A stretch of 64,000 nt of DNA from Tritonibacter mobilis (GCF_001681715.1 NZ_LNWY01000018.1:62001-126000); one strand, 5' to 3'; counted from the first letter of the stretch, positions 28,105-38,031 are shown. The notes: generated from the letters alone by a model not told the origin. Numbers and translations are program-made.

Positions 28105-28659
28105 ATGACCGCGCCAGACACCCGCATCACACTGATCAAGACCGCCTCACGGCTCTTTCGCAGGAAGGGCTATTCGGGGGTGGGGCTGACCGAGATCCTG
28201 ACCGAGGCCGGTCTGCCCAAAGGGTCGCTTTATTATCACTTTCCCGGCGGTAAACCCGAATTGGCGGCGGCGGCCACGCGCTGGGCAGGGGCCTGGATCG
28301 AGGCTTTGGTGCAGCGGTCCTTTGAAGGGGCAGAGACGTTCGAAGGTGGCGCGCAGGCGGCCTGCCGGGATCTGGCGGACACATTGGCGCAGGTCGATCA
28401 CATCGAGGCCTGCCCGGTGCTGAGCGTGTTGCAGGCAGCATCGGACACGCCGTTGCTGCAAGAGGCGGTGCAGGAGGTCTATACCAGCTGGACGGAGGGT
28501 CTGGCGCGCGAGGCGCGGCGGCTCAATCAAACAGAGCCGGATGCGGCGGCCTATGCGCTGCATATCCGCCTGCAAGGGGCGTGGGTGATGGCCTATGCGC
28601 AGCAATCACAGCAGCCGCTGTTGCGACTGGCGGATGAGATCGGCGCGGGCATTGGCTGA
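28105..28659 (+). CDS. TetR family regulator
   Basis: 184 residues. The N-terminal helix-turn-helix is clear (ASRLFRRKGYSGVGLTEILTEAGLPKGSLYYHFPGGK), with the YYHF signature of the family. The C-terminal ligand domain resembles the LmrA/YxaF type, whose members respond to aromatic or drug-like compounds. Two operator dyads lie just upstream, so it probably represses itself and the divergent hydrolase. The inducer is unknown. Confidence 0.93.
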   Translation: MTAPDTRITLIKTASRLFRRKGYSGVGLTEILTEAGLPKGSLYYHFPGGKPELAAAATRWAGAWIEALVQRSFEGAETFEGGAQAACRDLADTLAQVDHIEACPVLSVLQAASDTPLLQEAVQEVYTSWTEGLAREARRLNQTEPDAAAYALHIRLQGAWVMAYAQQSQQPLLRLADEIGAGIG

Positions 28660-28719
28660 GTGAGAGCCGCCAAAGGGGCTGCGCCACCGGCTGGACGGAT
28701 GGCGCGTCTGTTTGCGGGT

Positions 28720-30093
28720 TCAGCAGTTGGGCACGTTCACGGCAAGGCCACCGAGCGAGGTTTCCTTATATTTTTCATGCATGTCGGCCCCGGTCTGGCG
28801 CATGGTCTCAATCACCGCATCCAGCGGCACAAAATGCTGCCCGTCGCCGCGCAGCGCCAGGGACGCCGCCGAAACCGCCTTGATCGCGCCAAGGCCGTTG
28901 CGCTCAATGCAAGGCACCTGCACCAGACCTTTGACCGGATCACAGGTCATGCCGAGGTGGTGTTCCAGCGCAATTTCAGCCGCGTTTTCCACCTGCTCCG
29001 GCGTGCCGCCCATCACCGCACAGAGCCCCGCCGCCGCCATGGCAGAGGCCGATCCGACCTCGGCCTGACAGCCCGCCTCAGCGCCGGAAATCGAGGCATT
29101 GTATTTGACCAGCCCGCCGATGGCGGCGGCGGTCAGCAAGAAATCCTCGATGTGTTTTTCCGACGCGCCGGGGACATGATCGAGGTAGTAGCGCAGCACC
29201 GCAGGCAGCACGCCTGCCGCGCCATTGGTGGGGGCGGTCACCACCTGACCCCCGGCGGCGTTTTCCTCGTTCACGGCCATGGCGTAGACGCTCATCCAGT
29301 CGTTGATGGTGTGCGGCGCGGTCAGGTTCATGCCACGCTCGGCCATCAGGGAATCATAGATGCCCTTGGCGCGGCGACGCACGCTCAGGCCACCGGGCAG
29401 GATGCCGTCGCGCTCCAGCCCGCGGTTAATGCAATCGTTCATCACCTGCCACAGGCGTTGGGTGCCCTTGGCGAGGCTTTCCTCGCAGCCGCGCGAGACT
29501 TCATTGGCGCGTTTCATCTGGGCAATCGTGAGGCGGGAGGTTTTCGCCATCTCCAGCATCTCGACGGCGGATTTGAACGGGTAGGGGATCGGGTCGCCCT
29601 CATCCGTGGCCTTGCCCTGGGCCAGTTCCTCCTCCGTGAGCACGAAGCCCCCGCCGACCGAGTAATACACCTGGCGAAGCGTGACATCCCCCTGCGCGTC
29701 GGTCGCCATCAGCACCATGCCATTGGCGTGGCCGGGCAGCGCGTGATCATAATCAAAGATCATATCCGCCTTGGGATCAAACTGCAGGGTGCCAAGATCA
29801 TCAAGCACAATGGTCTTGGTGGCATTGATGGCCGCAAGCGTGTCTTCGGCTTTGTCGTTATCATAGGTGTCGGGCAGAAAGCCCGCGAGCCCGAGGATGG
29901 TGGCGCGGTCCGTGGCGTGACCGACGCCCGTAAAGGCGAGCGAGCCATGCAGCGAGGCGCGCAGGCCGCGAAACTCAAACGGCGAGGCGCGCATCATGTC
30001 AAGAAAGCGCGCGGCGGCCACCATCGGGCCCATGGTGTGCGAGGAGGACGGGCCGATGCCGACCTTGAACATGTCAAAAACGGAGAGGAACAT
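28720..30093 (-). CDS. sdaA: L-serine ammonia-lyase (single chain, Fe-S type)
   Basis: 457 residues. Deaminates serine to pyruvate with a 4Fe-4S cluster. The beta-type N-terminal half ([21 protein letters not shown]) and the alpha-type C-terminal half ([30 protein letters not shown]) are fused, as in E. coli SdaA. Cysteines in [17 protein letters not shown] and GMTCDPVKG fit the cluster region. Its ATG directly follows the GST stop (TAAATG), so the two genes are translated together. Confidence 0.96.
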   Translation of the reverse strand: MFLSVFDMFKVGIGPSSSHTMGPMVAAARFLDMMRASPFEFRGLRASLHGSLAFTGVGHATDRATILGLAGFLPDTYDNDKAEDTLAAINATKTIVLDDLGTLQFDPKADMIFDYDHALPGHANGMVLMATDAQGDVTLRQVYYSVGGGFVLTEEELAQGKATDEGDPIPYPFKSAVEMLEMAKTSRLTIAQMKRANEVSRGCEESLAKGTQRLWQVMNDCINRGLERDGILPGGLSVRRRAKGIYDSLMAERGMNLTAPHTINDWMSVYAMAVNEENAAGGQVVTAPTNGAAGVLPAVLRYYLDHVPGASEKHIEDFLLTAAAIGGLVKYNASISGAEAGCQAEVGSASAMAAAGLCAVMGGTPEQVENAAEIALEHHLGMTCDPVKGLVQVPCIERNGLGAIKAVSAASLALRGDGQHFVPLDAVIETMRQTGADMHEKYKETSLGGLAVNVPNC

Positions 30094-30801
30094 TTAGGTG
30101 GCTGATCCTTCTGGAGGGATGGCGAATGTTGGGGCGGTGAAGGGCGTCGGTCCGAGCCCTTCGGCGATTTGTGCGGCCTTTGTGCTGTTGCGCGCCTCGG
30201 CCCGGCGACACACCTCAGAGAGTGCGGGGTAGGCGGAGAGTTCAAACCATGGGGTTTGCGCGGTCTCTGCGTAGAGCTTGGTCCACCGCAACAGGCAGGG
30301 CAGGTAAAGGTCAAGGAGCGTCGGCTGGTCTTTGCCGGTGAGGGCCGGGGTAACTGCCAGCGCGGCGTCAACCATGCGCAGGTGATCGTGCAAGCGCTGA
30401 CGGAGCATCTGACGCAGTTGCGCGTGATGCGACGGATCGGGGCCGATATATTTCTCCGGGTAGAAATACTGGCGCAAATCGACGTGCAAGGTGTTCGAGC
30501 ACCAAAACAGCCATGTCAAAAAGCGCCCGCGTTCGGCAGATCCGGGTGCGGGGGCGAGACGCGCGGCCTGATCCGAGAGCCACAGCAGGATGGCCGCAGT
30601 TTCAAACAGCGCTCCATCCGGCGTTTCCAGAACCGGGATGGTGCCATTGGGGTTGAGGCGTAGATACTCCGGCGCGCGCTGGGCCTGTTGGCTGCGGTCC
30701 ACCAGGATTGTCTCATAGGGCAGGCCAAGCTCTTCCAGCGCCAGTCGCACGATGAGCGAGGCATTGTCGGGCGCATAGTGAAGGCGAAGCGGTGTGGTCA
30801 T
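30094..30801 (-). CDS. Glutathione S-transferase family protein
   Basis: 235 residues. The N-terminal thioredoxin-like domain starts LRLHYAPDNASLIVRLALEELGLPYE and has the cis-proline motif NGTIPVLE and the glutathione-binding ETAAILLWL. The C-terminal helical domain follows. Ser or Asn in PDNAS is the candidate catalytic residue. It is upstream of and coupled to sdaA, which is unusual company and may only reflect co-expression. No clear ribosome site is seen before the ATG at 30801. Confidence 0.88.
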   Translation of the reverse strand: MTTPLRLHYAPDNASLIVRLALEELGLPYETILVDRSQQAQRAPEYLRLNPNGTIPVLETPDGALFETAAILLWLSDQAARLAPAPGSAERGRFLTWLFWCSNTLHVDLRQYFYPEKYIGPDPSHHAQLRQMLRQRLHDHLRMVDAALAVTPALTGKDQPTLLDLYLPCLLRWTKLYAETAQTPWFELSAYPALSEVCRRAEARNSTKAAQIAEGLGPTPFTAPTFAIPPEGSAT

Positions 30802-30951
30802 GCAGAGATCTTAGGTCCGTGCGGGGCGAAGTGAGCGATTGAAACCGACGTTTCCGATAGGAAACGCGCTGGTGTAACCTATGATTTTGACGCCGCTTTG
30901 CAACCAATCAGTTGTGATCAATGACATCACTGTTCCTTTCGGGGCGGAGGA

Positions 30952-31017
30952 GAGGTGTTTCGCTTCGGGTGCCCCGAAGCGACCAGCGCCGCGCCTGCCT
31001 GTCGGCAGGCGCGGCGC
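30952..31017 (-). repeat. Mosaic palindromic repeat, family A copy 4 (partial)
   Basis: Reads GAGGTGTTT, then a perfect 9-bp hairpin CGCTTCGGG/CCCGAAGCG (30961-30981) and a perfect 14-bp hairpin GCGCCGCGCCTGCC with loop TGTC (30986-31017). It is the reverse of the right part of copy 3. The GTTGGGCC octamer is not conserved. It sits in the divergent gap between the GST gene and rpiA. Confidence 0.7.
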
Positions 31018-31128
31018 GCGCAGATCGCCCCTCGCGCGGGCCACACAAACCGCCTATAAAGATCGCGCAGGCCATTGGTTTTTGCCACCAAGGTCCGCCA
31101 CACCAAAAAGCGCGGAGGTCTATATCCC

Positions 31129-31917
31129 ATGAGCGGCGAGCTATCCCCCATCGACAAAGCCAAATTTGTGGCCGCCAAACGCGCGGCTGAGCTGGTTGAG
31201 GACGGCATGCGCGTGGGGCTCGGCACCGGGTCAACCGCCGCATGGCTGGTGCGCTGTCTGGGTGAGATGGTGCGCGAGGATGGGTTGAAGATCACCGGCG
31301 TGCCCACCTCTGCCCGCACGGCGGAGCTGGCGCGCGAAGTGGGGATTGAGGTGATTACCCTCGACGAGGCGCGTTGGCTGGATCTGACCATCGACGGTGC
31401 GGATGAGTTCGACGGCGATCTGAACCTCATCAAAGGCGGCGGCGGCGCGCTGTTGCAGGAAAAGATCGTTGCGACTGCGTCCGATCAGATGGTGGTGATT
31501 GCCGATAAGGCCAAAGAGGTCGAAATGCTCGGGGCGTTTCCGTTGCCCATCGAGGTGATCCCCTTTGGCTGGCAGACCTCGCAGGCGCTGGTCGAGGAGA
31601 CGCTGATCTCGATGGATGTGATGGGGCGCAGCTCGACGCTTCGGATGAATGGGGCCAGCCCCTATGTAACCGATGAGGGCAATCATATCCTTGATCTGCA
31701 CCTCAACCGCATTGGCAATCCGCGGCAATTGGCGCTGGTTCTCAATCAGATACCGGGAGTTGTTGAGAATGGGTTGTTTATCGACATCTGCGACACGGTG
31801 GTGATCGGCTATGGTGACGGCAAGGTCGAGGTGCGCGACATCAATGAAGGCACCATCGAGACCGACCGGATTGATTTTGTCGAGACGGACAATCTGTTTG
31901 CGGATTTGGGGGAGTAA
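31129..31917 (+). CDS. rpiA: Ribose-5-phosphate isomerase A
   Basis: 262 residues. Interconverts ribose 5-phosphate and ribulose 5-phosphate. The phosphate loop GLGTGSTA, the active-site DGADEFD and KGGGGALLQEK are all present. GGAGG 8-13 bases before the ATG at 31129 sets the start. The frame is open 18 codons earlier without a ribosome site. gor follows 2.4 kb later, beyond three unrelated genes. Confidence 0.97.
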   Translation: MSGELSPIDKAKFVAAKRAAELVEDGMRVGLGTGSTAAWLVRCLGEMVREDGLKITGVPTSARTAELAREVGIEVITLDEARWLDLTIDGADEFDGDLNLIKGGGGALLQEKIVATASDQMVVIADKAKEVEMLGAFPLPIEVIPFGWQTSQALVEETLISMDVMGRSSTLRMNGASPYVTDEGNHILDLHLNRIGNPRQLALVLNQIPGVVENGLFIDICDTVVIGYGDGKVEVRDINEGTIETDRIDFVETDNLFADLGE

Positions 31918-32069
31918 CCCCCAATGAAAGTGGTTTTGTGACAGCCGCCCGGTTTGGGGCGCCAAAAGTGGTGAGGATTTTCCGACAGTCTTAGGAAAAT
32001 GTTCTCTTTTTGCGGGCAAGCATGGGCCCGAAGAGAAGAAGACCGTCTTGTGAAACAAGGAAGCAAACC

Positions 32070-32756
32070 GTGCGACAAGAACAGGAACAGCTGAATGTCA
32101 CCGCCAACAAGCTGGTGAGCGAACTGGTGAGCGGGGCCGTGAAGCTGCATCAGGCGCGTGTGCAGACGCAAATCGACAATATCCCCAACTATAAGCTGGG
32201 TAAGGAAAATATTGCGGGTTGCCAGTTGGTTTTGGACCGCGAAGAGCTGTTAAAACGCCTGCCAAGCGGTGGCGTCGTTGCGGAACTTGGCGTGGATCAG
32301 GGGGGCTTTAGCGCCGCCATTCTGGAACATAATGCGCCATCTCAATTGCATCTCGTCGATATCTGGGGGGATGCGCGGTATCACGAGGGTAAGGCCCAAG
32401 GGGTGTTTGCGAAATTCAGCGAGGAGCTGAAAACCGGGAAGGTCGCGATCACCCGCGCGCGTTCGCTGGATGCGGTGGATGCTTTTGCGGATGAGACCTT
32501 TGACTGGATCTATATCGATACCGACCACAGCTATGCCACGACCATTGCCGAGCTGCGCGCCTGGGCACCCAAAGTGAAGGCGAATGGCTTTATCGCAGGC
32601 CATGATTACACGATGGGTAATTTTGCCACCGGCTACAAATACGGCGTGATCGAAGCCGTCGCAGAGTTCTGCGTCCAAAATGGCTGGAAACTCTCGTATC
32701 TGACCGCCGATTACAATGAGAGCAACAGTTTTGCCATCAACCGGATCATGAATTGA
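32070..32756 (+). CDS. Class I SAM-dependent methyltransferase
   Basis: 228 residues from GTG 32070, which has AAGGAAG 6 bp upstream; the longer ATG-started frame lacks one. Motif I is VVAELGVDQGGFSAAIL, motif II DIWGDARYHEG, and an acidic substrate or SAM region reads DWIYIDTDHSYATT, placing it in the Methyltransf_24 group often linked to surface polysaccharide or glycopeptide O-methylation. N-terminal 50 residues are polar and helical. No glycosylation genes are nearby, so the acceptor is unknown. Confidence 0.85.
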   Translation: MRQEQEQLNVTANKLVSELVSGAVKLHQARVQTQIDNIPNYKLGKENIAGCQLVLDREELLKRLPSGGVVAELGVDQGGFSAAILEHNAPSQLHLVDIWGDARYHEGKAQGVFAKFSEELKTGKVAITRARSLDAVDAFADETFDWIYIDTDHSYATTIAELRAWAPKVKANGFIAGHDYTMGNFATGYKYGVIEAVAEFCVQNGWKLSYLTADYNESNSFAINRIMN

Positions 32757-32810
32757 GGCGGTGATTGTTGCCGCGCCGATCTCGGTGCGCAGATCAGCCG
32801 TCATGTCATC

Positions 32811-32837
32811 AAAGCCGCCCTGTTTGGGGCGGCTTTT
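32811..32837. terminator. Terminator between methyltransferase and PACE genes
   Basis: Perfect 10-bp stem AAAGCCGCCC/GGGCGGCTTT with a 6-nt loop between two convergent genes, T-run TTTT on the plus side. Confidence 0.8.
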
Positions 32838-32910
32838 GTATGAGAGTTTCTGAGCCTATCCGACCCAGATTCAGGGAGGCATAGGTCGAGGCGCCAGTAG
32901 GTTCAGCGGG

Positions 32911-33348
32911 TCAGTGGCTTTGTGCCGCTTTTTGCCATTCCGGCAATGGGAACAGCCGATCATAGGCCCAGTTAAAGCCAAAGGCGTAGACCATATAAAA
33001 CAGCGCAAAAGACACATCCATCACAAAGGCCTGCCAGAGCGAAATCTGCAGATACCACGCGATGAAGGGCATCAGCACAATGAGCAGCCCGCCCTCAAAT
33101 AGAACCGCATGCAGAACGCGGAGTTTGGGCGTCTTTAGCGTGCTGCCGCGCCAGTGCTGCAAGAGCGCGTCAAAGCCGTAATTGTAGATCAGATTCCACA
33201 GGGTGGCGAGGGTGGCGCTGACGATGCCAACAGCACCGATGTCATGGATGGGAAACCGAAACACCACAGCCCCAAGGGGGATGATCAACAACAGGGCGAT
33301 GATCTCAAAACTCAGGGCGTGGCGGATACGATCAAGGGGGGAACGCAT
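32911..33348 (-). CDS. PACE family multidrug/biocide efflux protein
   Basis: 145 residues, four membrane helices in two tandem bacterial-transmembrane-pair units, the layout of AceI. Glu15 (RHALSFEIIALLL) matches the glutamate important in AceI, and the second unit has a similar LHAVLFEGGLLIV. Members export chlorhexidine, polyamines and related cations by proton exchange. The start at 33348 has GAGG at 7 bp and gives the family length. The natural substrate is unknown. Confidence 0.9.
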   Translation of the reverse strand: MRSPLDRIRHALSFEIIALLLIIPLGAVVFRFPIHDIGAVGIVSATLATLWNLIYNYGFDALLQHWRGSTLKTPKLRVLHAVLFEGGLLIVLMPFIAWYLQISLWQAFVMDVSFALFYMVYAFGFNWAYDRLFPLPEWQKAAQSH

Positions 33349-33522
33349 GGGCGACCTCATCTTCATGGTCGGGTCGTCCCGAGGCAAAATCAACGGCCAT
33401 ACCATCTTGGTGGAACCATTGGTGGGGTCGTCCCCGGCGAGGCACAATCTGGGGGAGGGAGACGCCCGTTTCAAGGCCCCGTTTTTCTTTGCAGGGCGGC
33501 TATGTGTCTTGACAGGATGCCG

Positions 33523-34152
33523 ATGTCTGGCGCAGTCAAAGCGGGAATAGTTTTAGCATTTTGCATTTTGGATTTGACGCCGATGTATTCCGAGACCCCG
33601 GATGGGCACGATGGGTCACCCACCGCAGATGTCCCGATGAGGGACCGGCTCGCCAATTGGGGCATGCTTCTTCTGGCGCTCACAACTCCGCCGGTTTTGA
33701 CCTTCCTTCTGCCCGAGAGTATCCTCGCGCGGTTCTCCGGACCTGAATACCTGCGTGATATCTGGAGCGTTGGGAGCTTTGTGACGATCATGGCGCTGAG
33801 CTCTGAAAGCTCGTGGAACGATCGCTTTTTGCGGGTGAACGCCTGGGGCATACATTACGGGAGAACGTACTCGCGGGGGAGCGCCTGGCGTATATATCGG
33901 GCGAGGAAGGAAGGAACGGTCAACGCGCTGCGCTGGGCGGATGTCGTGTCTGTCACCTACTTTCCAAAGAGTATGCTCACAGGTTATGCGCGGCTGCGCG
34001 TGCGGGCACAGGTGCGGCAGGGGGCGCGCTACGATCTGACCTTTAAAACTGTGTCCCTTGATCCGAAATGTGCAAATCCAGCCGATCCTGAGGTCGCACG
34101 GGTGCAGTTGGCTCTGGATCGGTACTGGCCTGAGTGGCGCGGGGGAAACTAG
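33523..34152 (+). CDS. Hypothetical membrane-associated protein
   Basis: 209 residues if the ATG at 33523 is right; ATG 33502 or 33580 are alternatives, and no ribosome site is strong. A hydrophobic segment (LANWGMLLLALTTPPVLTFLLP) and a second one (DIWSVGSFVTIMAL) precede a soluble C-terminal part with an alternating pattern (RLRVRAQVRQGARYDLTFKTVSLD), which could be a small beta domain. I do not recognise the family. It belongs to the small accessory cluster between rpiA and gor. Confidence 0.55.
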   Translation: MSGAVKAGIVLAFCILDLTPMYSETPDGHDGSPTADVPMRDRLANWGMLLLALTTPPVLTFLLPESILARFSGPEYLRDIWSVGSFVTIMALSSESSWNDRFLRVNAWGIHYGRTYSRGSAWRIYRARKEGTVNALRWADVVSVTYFPKSMLTGYARLRVRAQVRQGARYDLTFKTVSLDPKCANPADPEVARVQLALDRYWPEWRGGN

Positions 34153-34300
34153 TGCGCGAGGCGTTCACGCCTCTTTCACGGTTTCGCGACATGAACGCCT
34201 GCATGTGTTTGAAATGCCATGTCGCACCCCCACTTGCGAGACTGGCAATTCACCGCGCGCTGTGGGATACCTCGCGCAAGTCATAAGAAGGGCGACGAGT

Positions 34301-35656
34301 ATGAGCTTTGATTACGATCTATTTGTTATCGGGGGCGGTTCTGGCGGCGTGCGCGCGGCGCGTGTTGCCGCCGCAGGTGGCGCGTCGGTGGCACTCGCCG
34401 AAGAGGACCGCTATGGCGGGACCTGCGTCATCCGGGGCTGTGTGCCCAAAAAGCTGATGGTCTTTGCCTCCGAGTATTCCGGCATGGTCGAGGATGGCCG
34501 TGCTTACGGCTGGGATCTGGAAAACAAAGGCTTCAGCTGGGACCACTTCAAGGGCAAGCTCAACGCGGAGCTGGACCGGTTGGAAGGGATCTATCGCAAC
34601 CTGTTGAAAAACTCCGGTGTGGAGAGCTTTGATGCGCGTGCGAAACTGGCGGATGCCCACACGGTTGCGCTCTCGGATGGCACCACAAAAACCGCAAAGC
34701 ACATCCTGATTGCCACCGGTGGCCGCCCTTGGGTGCCGGAGTTTCCGGGTTCGGAACTTGCGATCACCTCGAACGAGATGTTCCATCTGGAAAAGCTCCC
34801 CGAGAGCATTCTGATCGTGGGCGGCGGTTATATCGCCTCCGAGTTTGCGGGCATCATGAACGGGCTTGGCGTCAAAACCACGCAATACTATCGCGGCGAG
34901 CAGATCCTGCGCGGCTTTGACAATGAGGCGCGCGGTTTGGTGGCTGAGGAGATGATCCAGTCGGGCATCGATTTGCAGCTTGGCAACAACGTGGCCGAGA
35001 TGCAGCGTGAGGGCGACAAGATGCGCGTGACCGCCACCAATGGCGATGTGACCCTGTTTGATCAGGTGATGTTTGCGACCGGTCGCAAGCCCAATGCCGA
35101 CAACCTCGGACTGGAAGAACTGGGCATCGCGCGTGGCAAGGGTGGTGAGATCAAGGTGGATCAATACAGCCAGACCGCTGTGCCATCGGTCTATGCGATC
35201 GGCGACGTCACTGACCGGGTGAACCTGACGCCGGTGGCGATCCGCGAGGGCATGGCCTTTGTGGAAACCGTGTTCAACGGCAACCCTACCAGCCCCGATC
35301 ACGAATTGATCCCGACCGCGATCTTTACGCAGCCGGAAATGGGCACCATTGGTCTGAGCGAAGAAGACGCCGCCAAAGAGGAAACGATTGAGGTCTATTC
35401 GACCTCGTTCAAACCGATGCAGCAGAGCTTTGCCGGGCGGGCGCAAAAAGTGCTGATGAAGCTGATTGTCAGCCAGGCCAGCCGCAAGGTGCTGGGTTGT
35501 CATATCGTCGCACCCGGTGCGGGCGAGATGATCCAGCTTGCGGGGATTGCCGTCAAAATGGGCGCGACCAAGGAAGATTTCGACCGCACCGTCGCGGTTC
35601 ATCCGACCATGTCGGAAGAATTGGTGACGCTGAAGACACCGGTGCGGACGGTATAA
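34301..35656 (+). CDS. gor: Glutathione-disulfide reductase
   Basis: 451 residues. NADPH-dependent flavoenzyme keeping glutathione reduced. FAD site GGGSGGVRAAR, redox disulfide Cys42/Cys47 in YGGTCVIRGCVPKK, NADPH motif VGGGYIASEFAG and the C-terminal HPTMSEE with the catalytic His-Glu pair are all intact. The ATG at 34301 is the family start. hflK follows 108 bp downstream in the same direction. Confidence 0.96.
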   Translation: MSFDYDLFVIGGGSGGVRAARVAAAGGASVALAEEDRYGGTCVIRGCVPKKLMVFASEYSGMVEDGRAYGWDLENKGFSWDHFKGKLNAELDRLEGIYRNLLKNSGVESFDARAKLADAHTVALSDGTTKTAKHILIATGGRPWVPEFPGSELAITSNEMFHLEKLPESILIVGGGYIASEFAGIMNGLGVKTTQYYRGEQILRGFDNEARGLVAEEMIQSGIDLQLGNNVAEMQREGDKMRVTATNGDVTLFDQVMFATGRKPNADNLGLEELGIARGKGGEIKVDQYSQTAVPSVYAIGDVTDRVNLTPVAIREGMAFVETVFNGNPTSPDHELIPTAIFTQPEMGTIGLSEEDAAKEETIEVYSTSFKPMQQSFAGRAQKVLMKLIVSQASRKVLGCHIVAPGAGEMIQLAGIAVKMGATKEDFDRTVAVHPTMSEELVTLKTPVRTV

Positions 35657-35764
35657 CACATAAACAAAGTTTGGTGGCGGCGCAGATCTTGAATTTCAGC
35701 GCCGTGACCACAGGTTAGTGGGCAATATCCGCCGATGCGGCGGGGAGAGATGGATAGGAGACTT

Positions 35765-36925
35765 ATGGCTGGGAACAGTGGTGGCCCCTGGGGGGGCGGC
35801 GGTTCCTCCGGCGGCGGAGGCAACCGGGGAAACAATGGCGGTGGCAACGGAGGCGGCGGTGGCCGTCGTCCCGATGATGGCCAGATCCCCGAGATCGACG
35901 AGCTGGTGAAAAAGGGCCAAGAGCAGCTGCGCGTCCTGATGGGCGGACGTGGCGGCAGCGGTGGCAACGGGCAGGGACCACAGGGCGGTGGCTCTGGCGG
36001 TAACCCCTTGTTTACCAAGGGCGGCTTGATGTTGGGCGCTGTGGCGGCCGTCTTCCTGTGGGGCTACAACAGCTTTTACACCGTGAAGACAGAAGAAAAA
36101 TCCGTGGAGCTGTTTCTCGGCGAGTTTTCTTCCGTGGGCAATCCGGGTCTGAACTTCGCGCCATGGCCTGTGGTCACCTATGAGGTGGTACCGGTCAGCG
36201 TCGAACAAACCGAGAGCATTGGTGCAGGTGCGCGCGGTTCCGATGCGGGGCTGATGCTGACAGGTGATGAGAACATTATCGACGTCGATTTCCAGGTGGT
36301 CTGGAATATCAACGAACCAGATAAGTTTTTGTTCAATCTGCGCGATCCAAAAGCGACGATTCAGGCGGTTTCTGAATCGGCGATGCGCGAGATTATCGCA
36401 CAGTCGCAGCTTGCGCCGATCTTGAACCGTGACCGTGGTATCATTTCGCAGCGTCTCGAAGAGCTGATCCAGTCGACGCTGGACAGCTATGACGCGGGTG
36501 TGAATATCGTCCGGGTCAACTTTGACGGGGCGGATCCGCCAGAACCAGTAAAAGACGCCTTCCGCGATGTGCAATCCGCTGGTCAGGAACGGGACCGTCT
36601 GGAAAAGCAGGCTGACGCCTATGCCAACCGCAAACTGGCCTCTGCCCGTGGTCAGGCCGCACAGACGCTCGAAGAAGCAGAAGCTTACCGCGCGCAGGTT
36701 GTGAACCAAGCGCAGGGTGAGGCCTCGCGCTTTACGGCCGTTTTGTCGGAATATGAAAAAGCACCGGAAGTGACGCGCAAGCGCCTCTATCTGGAGACGA
36801 TGGAAGACGTGCTGAGCCGCGTGGATAAGATCATCCTTGACGACAATGCCGGTGGCGAAAATGGACAAGGCGTTGTGCCTTATCTGCCGCTCAATGAAAT
36901 CCGTCGTTCGGGAGGAAGCAACTGA
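35765..36925 (+). CDS. hflK: HflK, FtsH-regulating membrane protein
   Basis: 386 residues. Forms large ring complexes with HflC that surround FtsH and limit its proteolysis of membrane proteins. A glycine-rich cytoplasmic N terminus (1-85) precedes one membrane helix (about 88-107), then an SPFH domain starting VKTEEKSVELFLGEFSSVGNPGLNFA (shortened) and a long helical coiled region (about 255-350). GGAG precedes the ATG at 35765. Stop and hflC start overlap (TGATG). Confidence 0.96.
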   Translation: MAGNSGGPWGGGGSSGGGGNRGNNGGGNGGGGGRRPDDGQIPEIDELVKKGQEQLRVLMGGRGGSGGNGQGPQGGGSGGNPLFTKGGLMLGAVAAVFLWGYNSFYTVKTEEKSVELFLGEFSSVGNPGLNFAPWPVVTYEVVPVSVEQTESIGAGARGSDAGLMLTGDENIIDVDFQVVWNINEPDKFLFNLRDPKATIQAVSESAMREIIAQSQLAPILNRDRGIISQRLEELIQSTLDSYDAGVNIVRVNFDGADPPEPVKDAFRDVQSAGQERDRLEKQADAYANRKLASARGQAAQTLEEAEAYRAQVVNQAQGEASRFTAVLSEYEKAPEVTRKRLYLETMEDVLSRVDKIILDDNAGGENGQGVVPYLPLNEIRRSGGSN

Positions 36926-37809
36926 TGAACCGTTCTGTTATTCTTCTCGTCCTTCTGGGCGCTATTGTCGTGGGCGCGCTGTCGTCGATCTTTATCGTGG
37001 ACGAGCGTGAAAAAGCGCTGGTGATGCGCTTTGGTCGTGTCGTCAACGTGCAGGAAGAGCCCGGTTTGGCGTTCAAACTGCCCTTCGTGGATGAGGTCGT
37101 GAAATACGATGACCGTATCCTCAGCCTTGAGGTGGGTCCGCTCGAAGTCACCCCGCTGGATGACCGTCGTCTGGTGGTTGACGCCTTCGCACGCTACCGC
37201 ATCACCGATGTGCGTCGCTTCCGCGAAGCGGTGGGCGTTGGCAATGTCGGCGCGGCCGAAAGCCGTCTCGACAACATCATGCGTGACCAGACCCGCGAGG
37301 TTCTGGGTACTGTGAGCTCCAACGACATTCTGTCGTCTGACCGGGCCGCACTGATGCTGCGTATCCGCAACGGGGCCATCGCTCAGGCACAGGCTCTGGG
37401 TCTTGAGGTAATCGACGTGCGCCTGAAACGCACCGACCTGCCGCAAGCCAACCTTGAGGCGACCTTTGCGCGTATGCGGGCAGAGCGGGAACGCGAAGCC
37501 GCAGATGAGATCGCCCGTGGTGAAGAAGCCGCGCAGCGTGTCCGCGCGCAGGCGGATCGTACCGAGGTGGAGCTGGTCTCCGAAGCCGAGCGCGAAGCCG
37601 AGGTCATCCGCGGTGAAGCGGATGCGGAACGCAACAACATCTTTGCCGAGGCTTATGGTGCGGACCCGGAATTCTTTGAATTCTACCGCAGCCTGACTGC
37701 CTATGCGCGTTCGCTGCAGGGCGGGAATTCCTCTCTGGTGCTGTCGCCGGACAATGAGTTCTTCAACTACCTGAAGTCCTCTGAGGGTGCCGGGCGCGCG
37801 ACGCAGTAA
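36925..37809 (+). CDS. hflC: HflC, partner of HflK
   Basis: 294 residues. One N-terminal membrane helix (RSVILLVLLGAIVVGALSSIFI, about 3-24) and an SPFH domain beginning DEREKALVMRFGRVVNVQEEPG. The charged helical part contains EREREAADEIARGEEAAQR. It couples translationally to hflK and ends at a strong terminator. The Do-like protease gene 1.4 kb downstream is a common neighbour, here separated by an accessory gene. Confidence 0.96.
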   Translation: MNRSVILLVLLGAIVVGALSSIFIVDEREKALVMRFGRVVNVQEEPGLAFKLPFVDEVVKYDDRILSLEVGPLEVTPLDDRRLVVDAFARYRITDVRRFREAVGVGNVGAAESRLDNIMRDQTREVLGTVSSNDILSSDRAALMLRIRNGAIAQAQALGLEVIDVRLKRTDLPQANLEATFARMRAEREREAADEIARGEEAAQRVRAQADRTEVELVSEAEREAEVIRGEADAERNNIFAEAYGADPEFFEFYRSLTAYARSLQGGNSSLVLSPDNEFFNYLKSSEGAGRATQ

Positions 37810-37830
37810 CTCCGGCAACGGATAGAACGA

Positions 37831-37858
37831 AAAGGCCACCCGAGCGGGTGGCCTTTTT
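37831..37858. terminator. Terminator after hflC
   Basis: 11-bp stem AAAGGCCACCC/GGGTGGCCTTT with a GAGC loop followed by TTTTT; the A-rich left side can also serve the convergent 38032 gene. Confidence 0.9.
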
Positions 37859-38031
37859 GCATTGCGACGGCGTGTATTCGTGCATGGCATTATGGTTGGG
37901 ATCAGGATCGTGAGGCATTGCCCTTTGTGATCACGTTCAGGGGAACTGTGTTCAGAGGCGGGTTTGAGCCCATGTTGACCGATGCTGCAACGAATGTGAA
38001 CATCCGTTAAGTACCTTCCCTAAAAGGGTTG

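Noticed and set aside
28660-30105. 481-codon plus-strand frame opposite sdaA
   Set aside because: Shadow of the serine dehydratase gene with His/Arg-rich nonsense composition.
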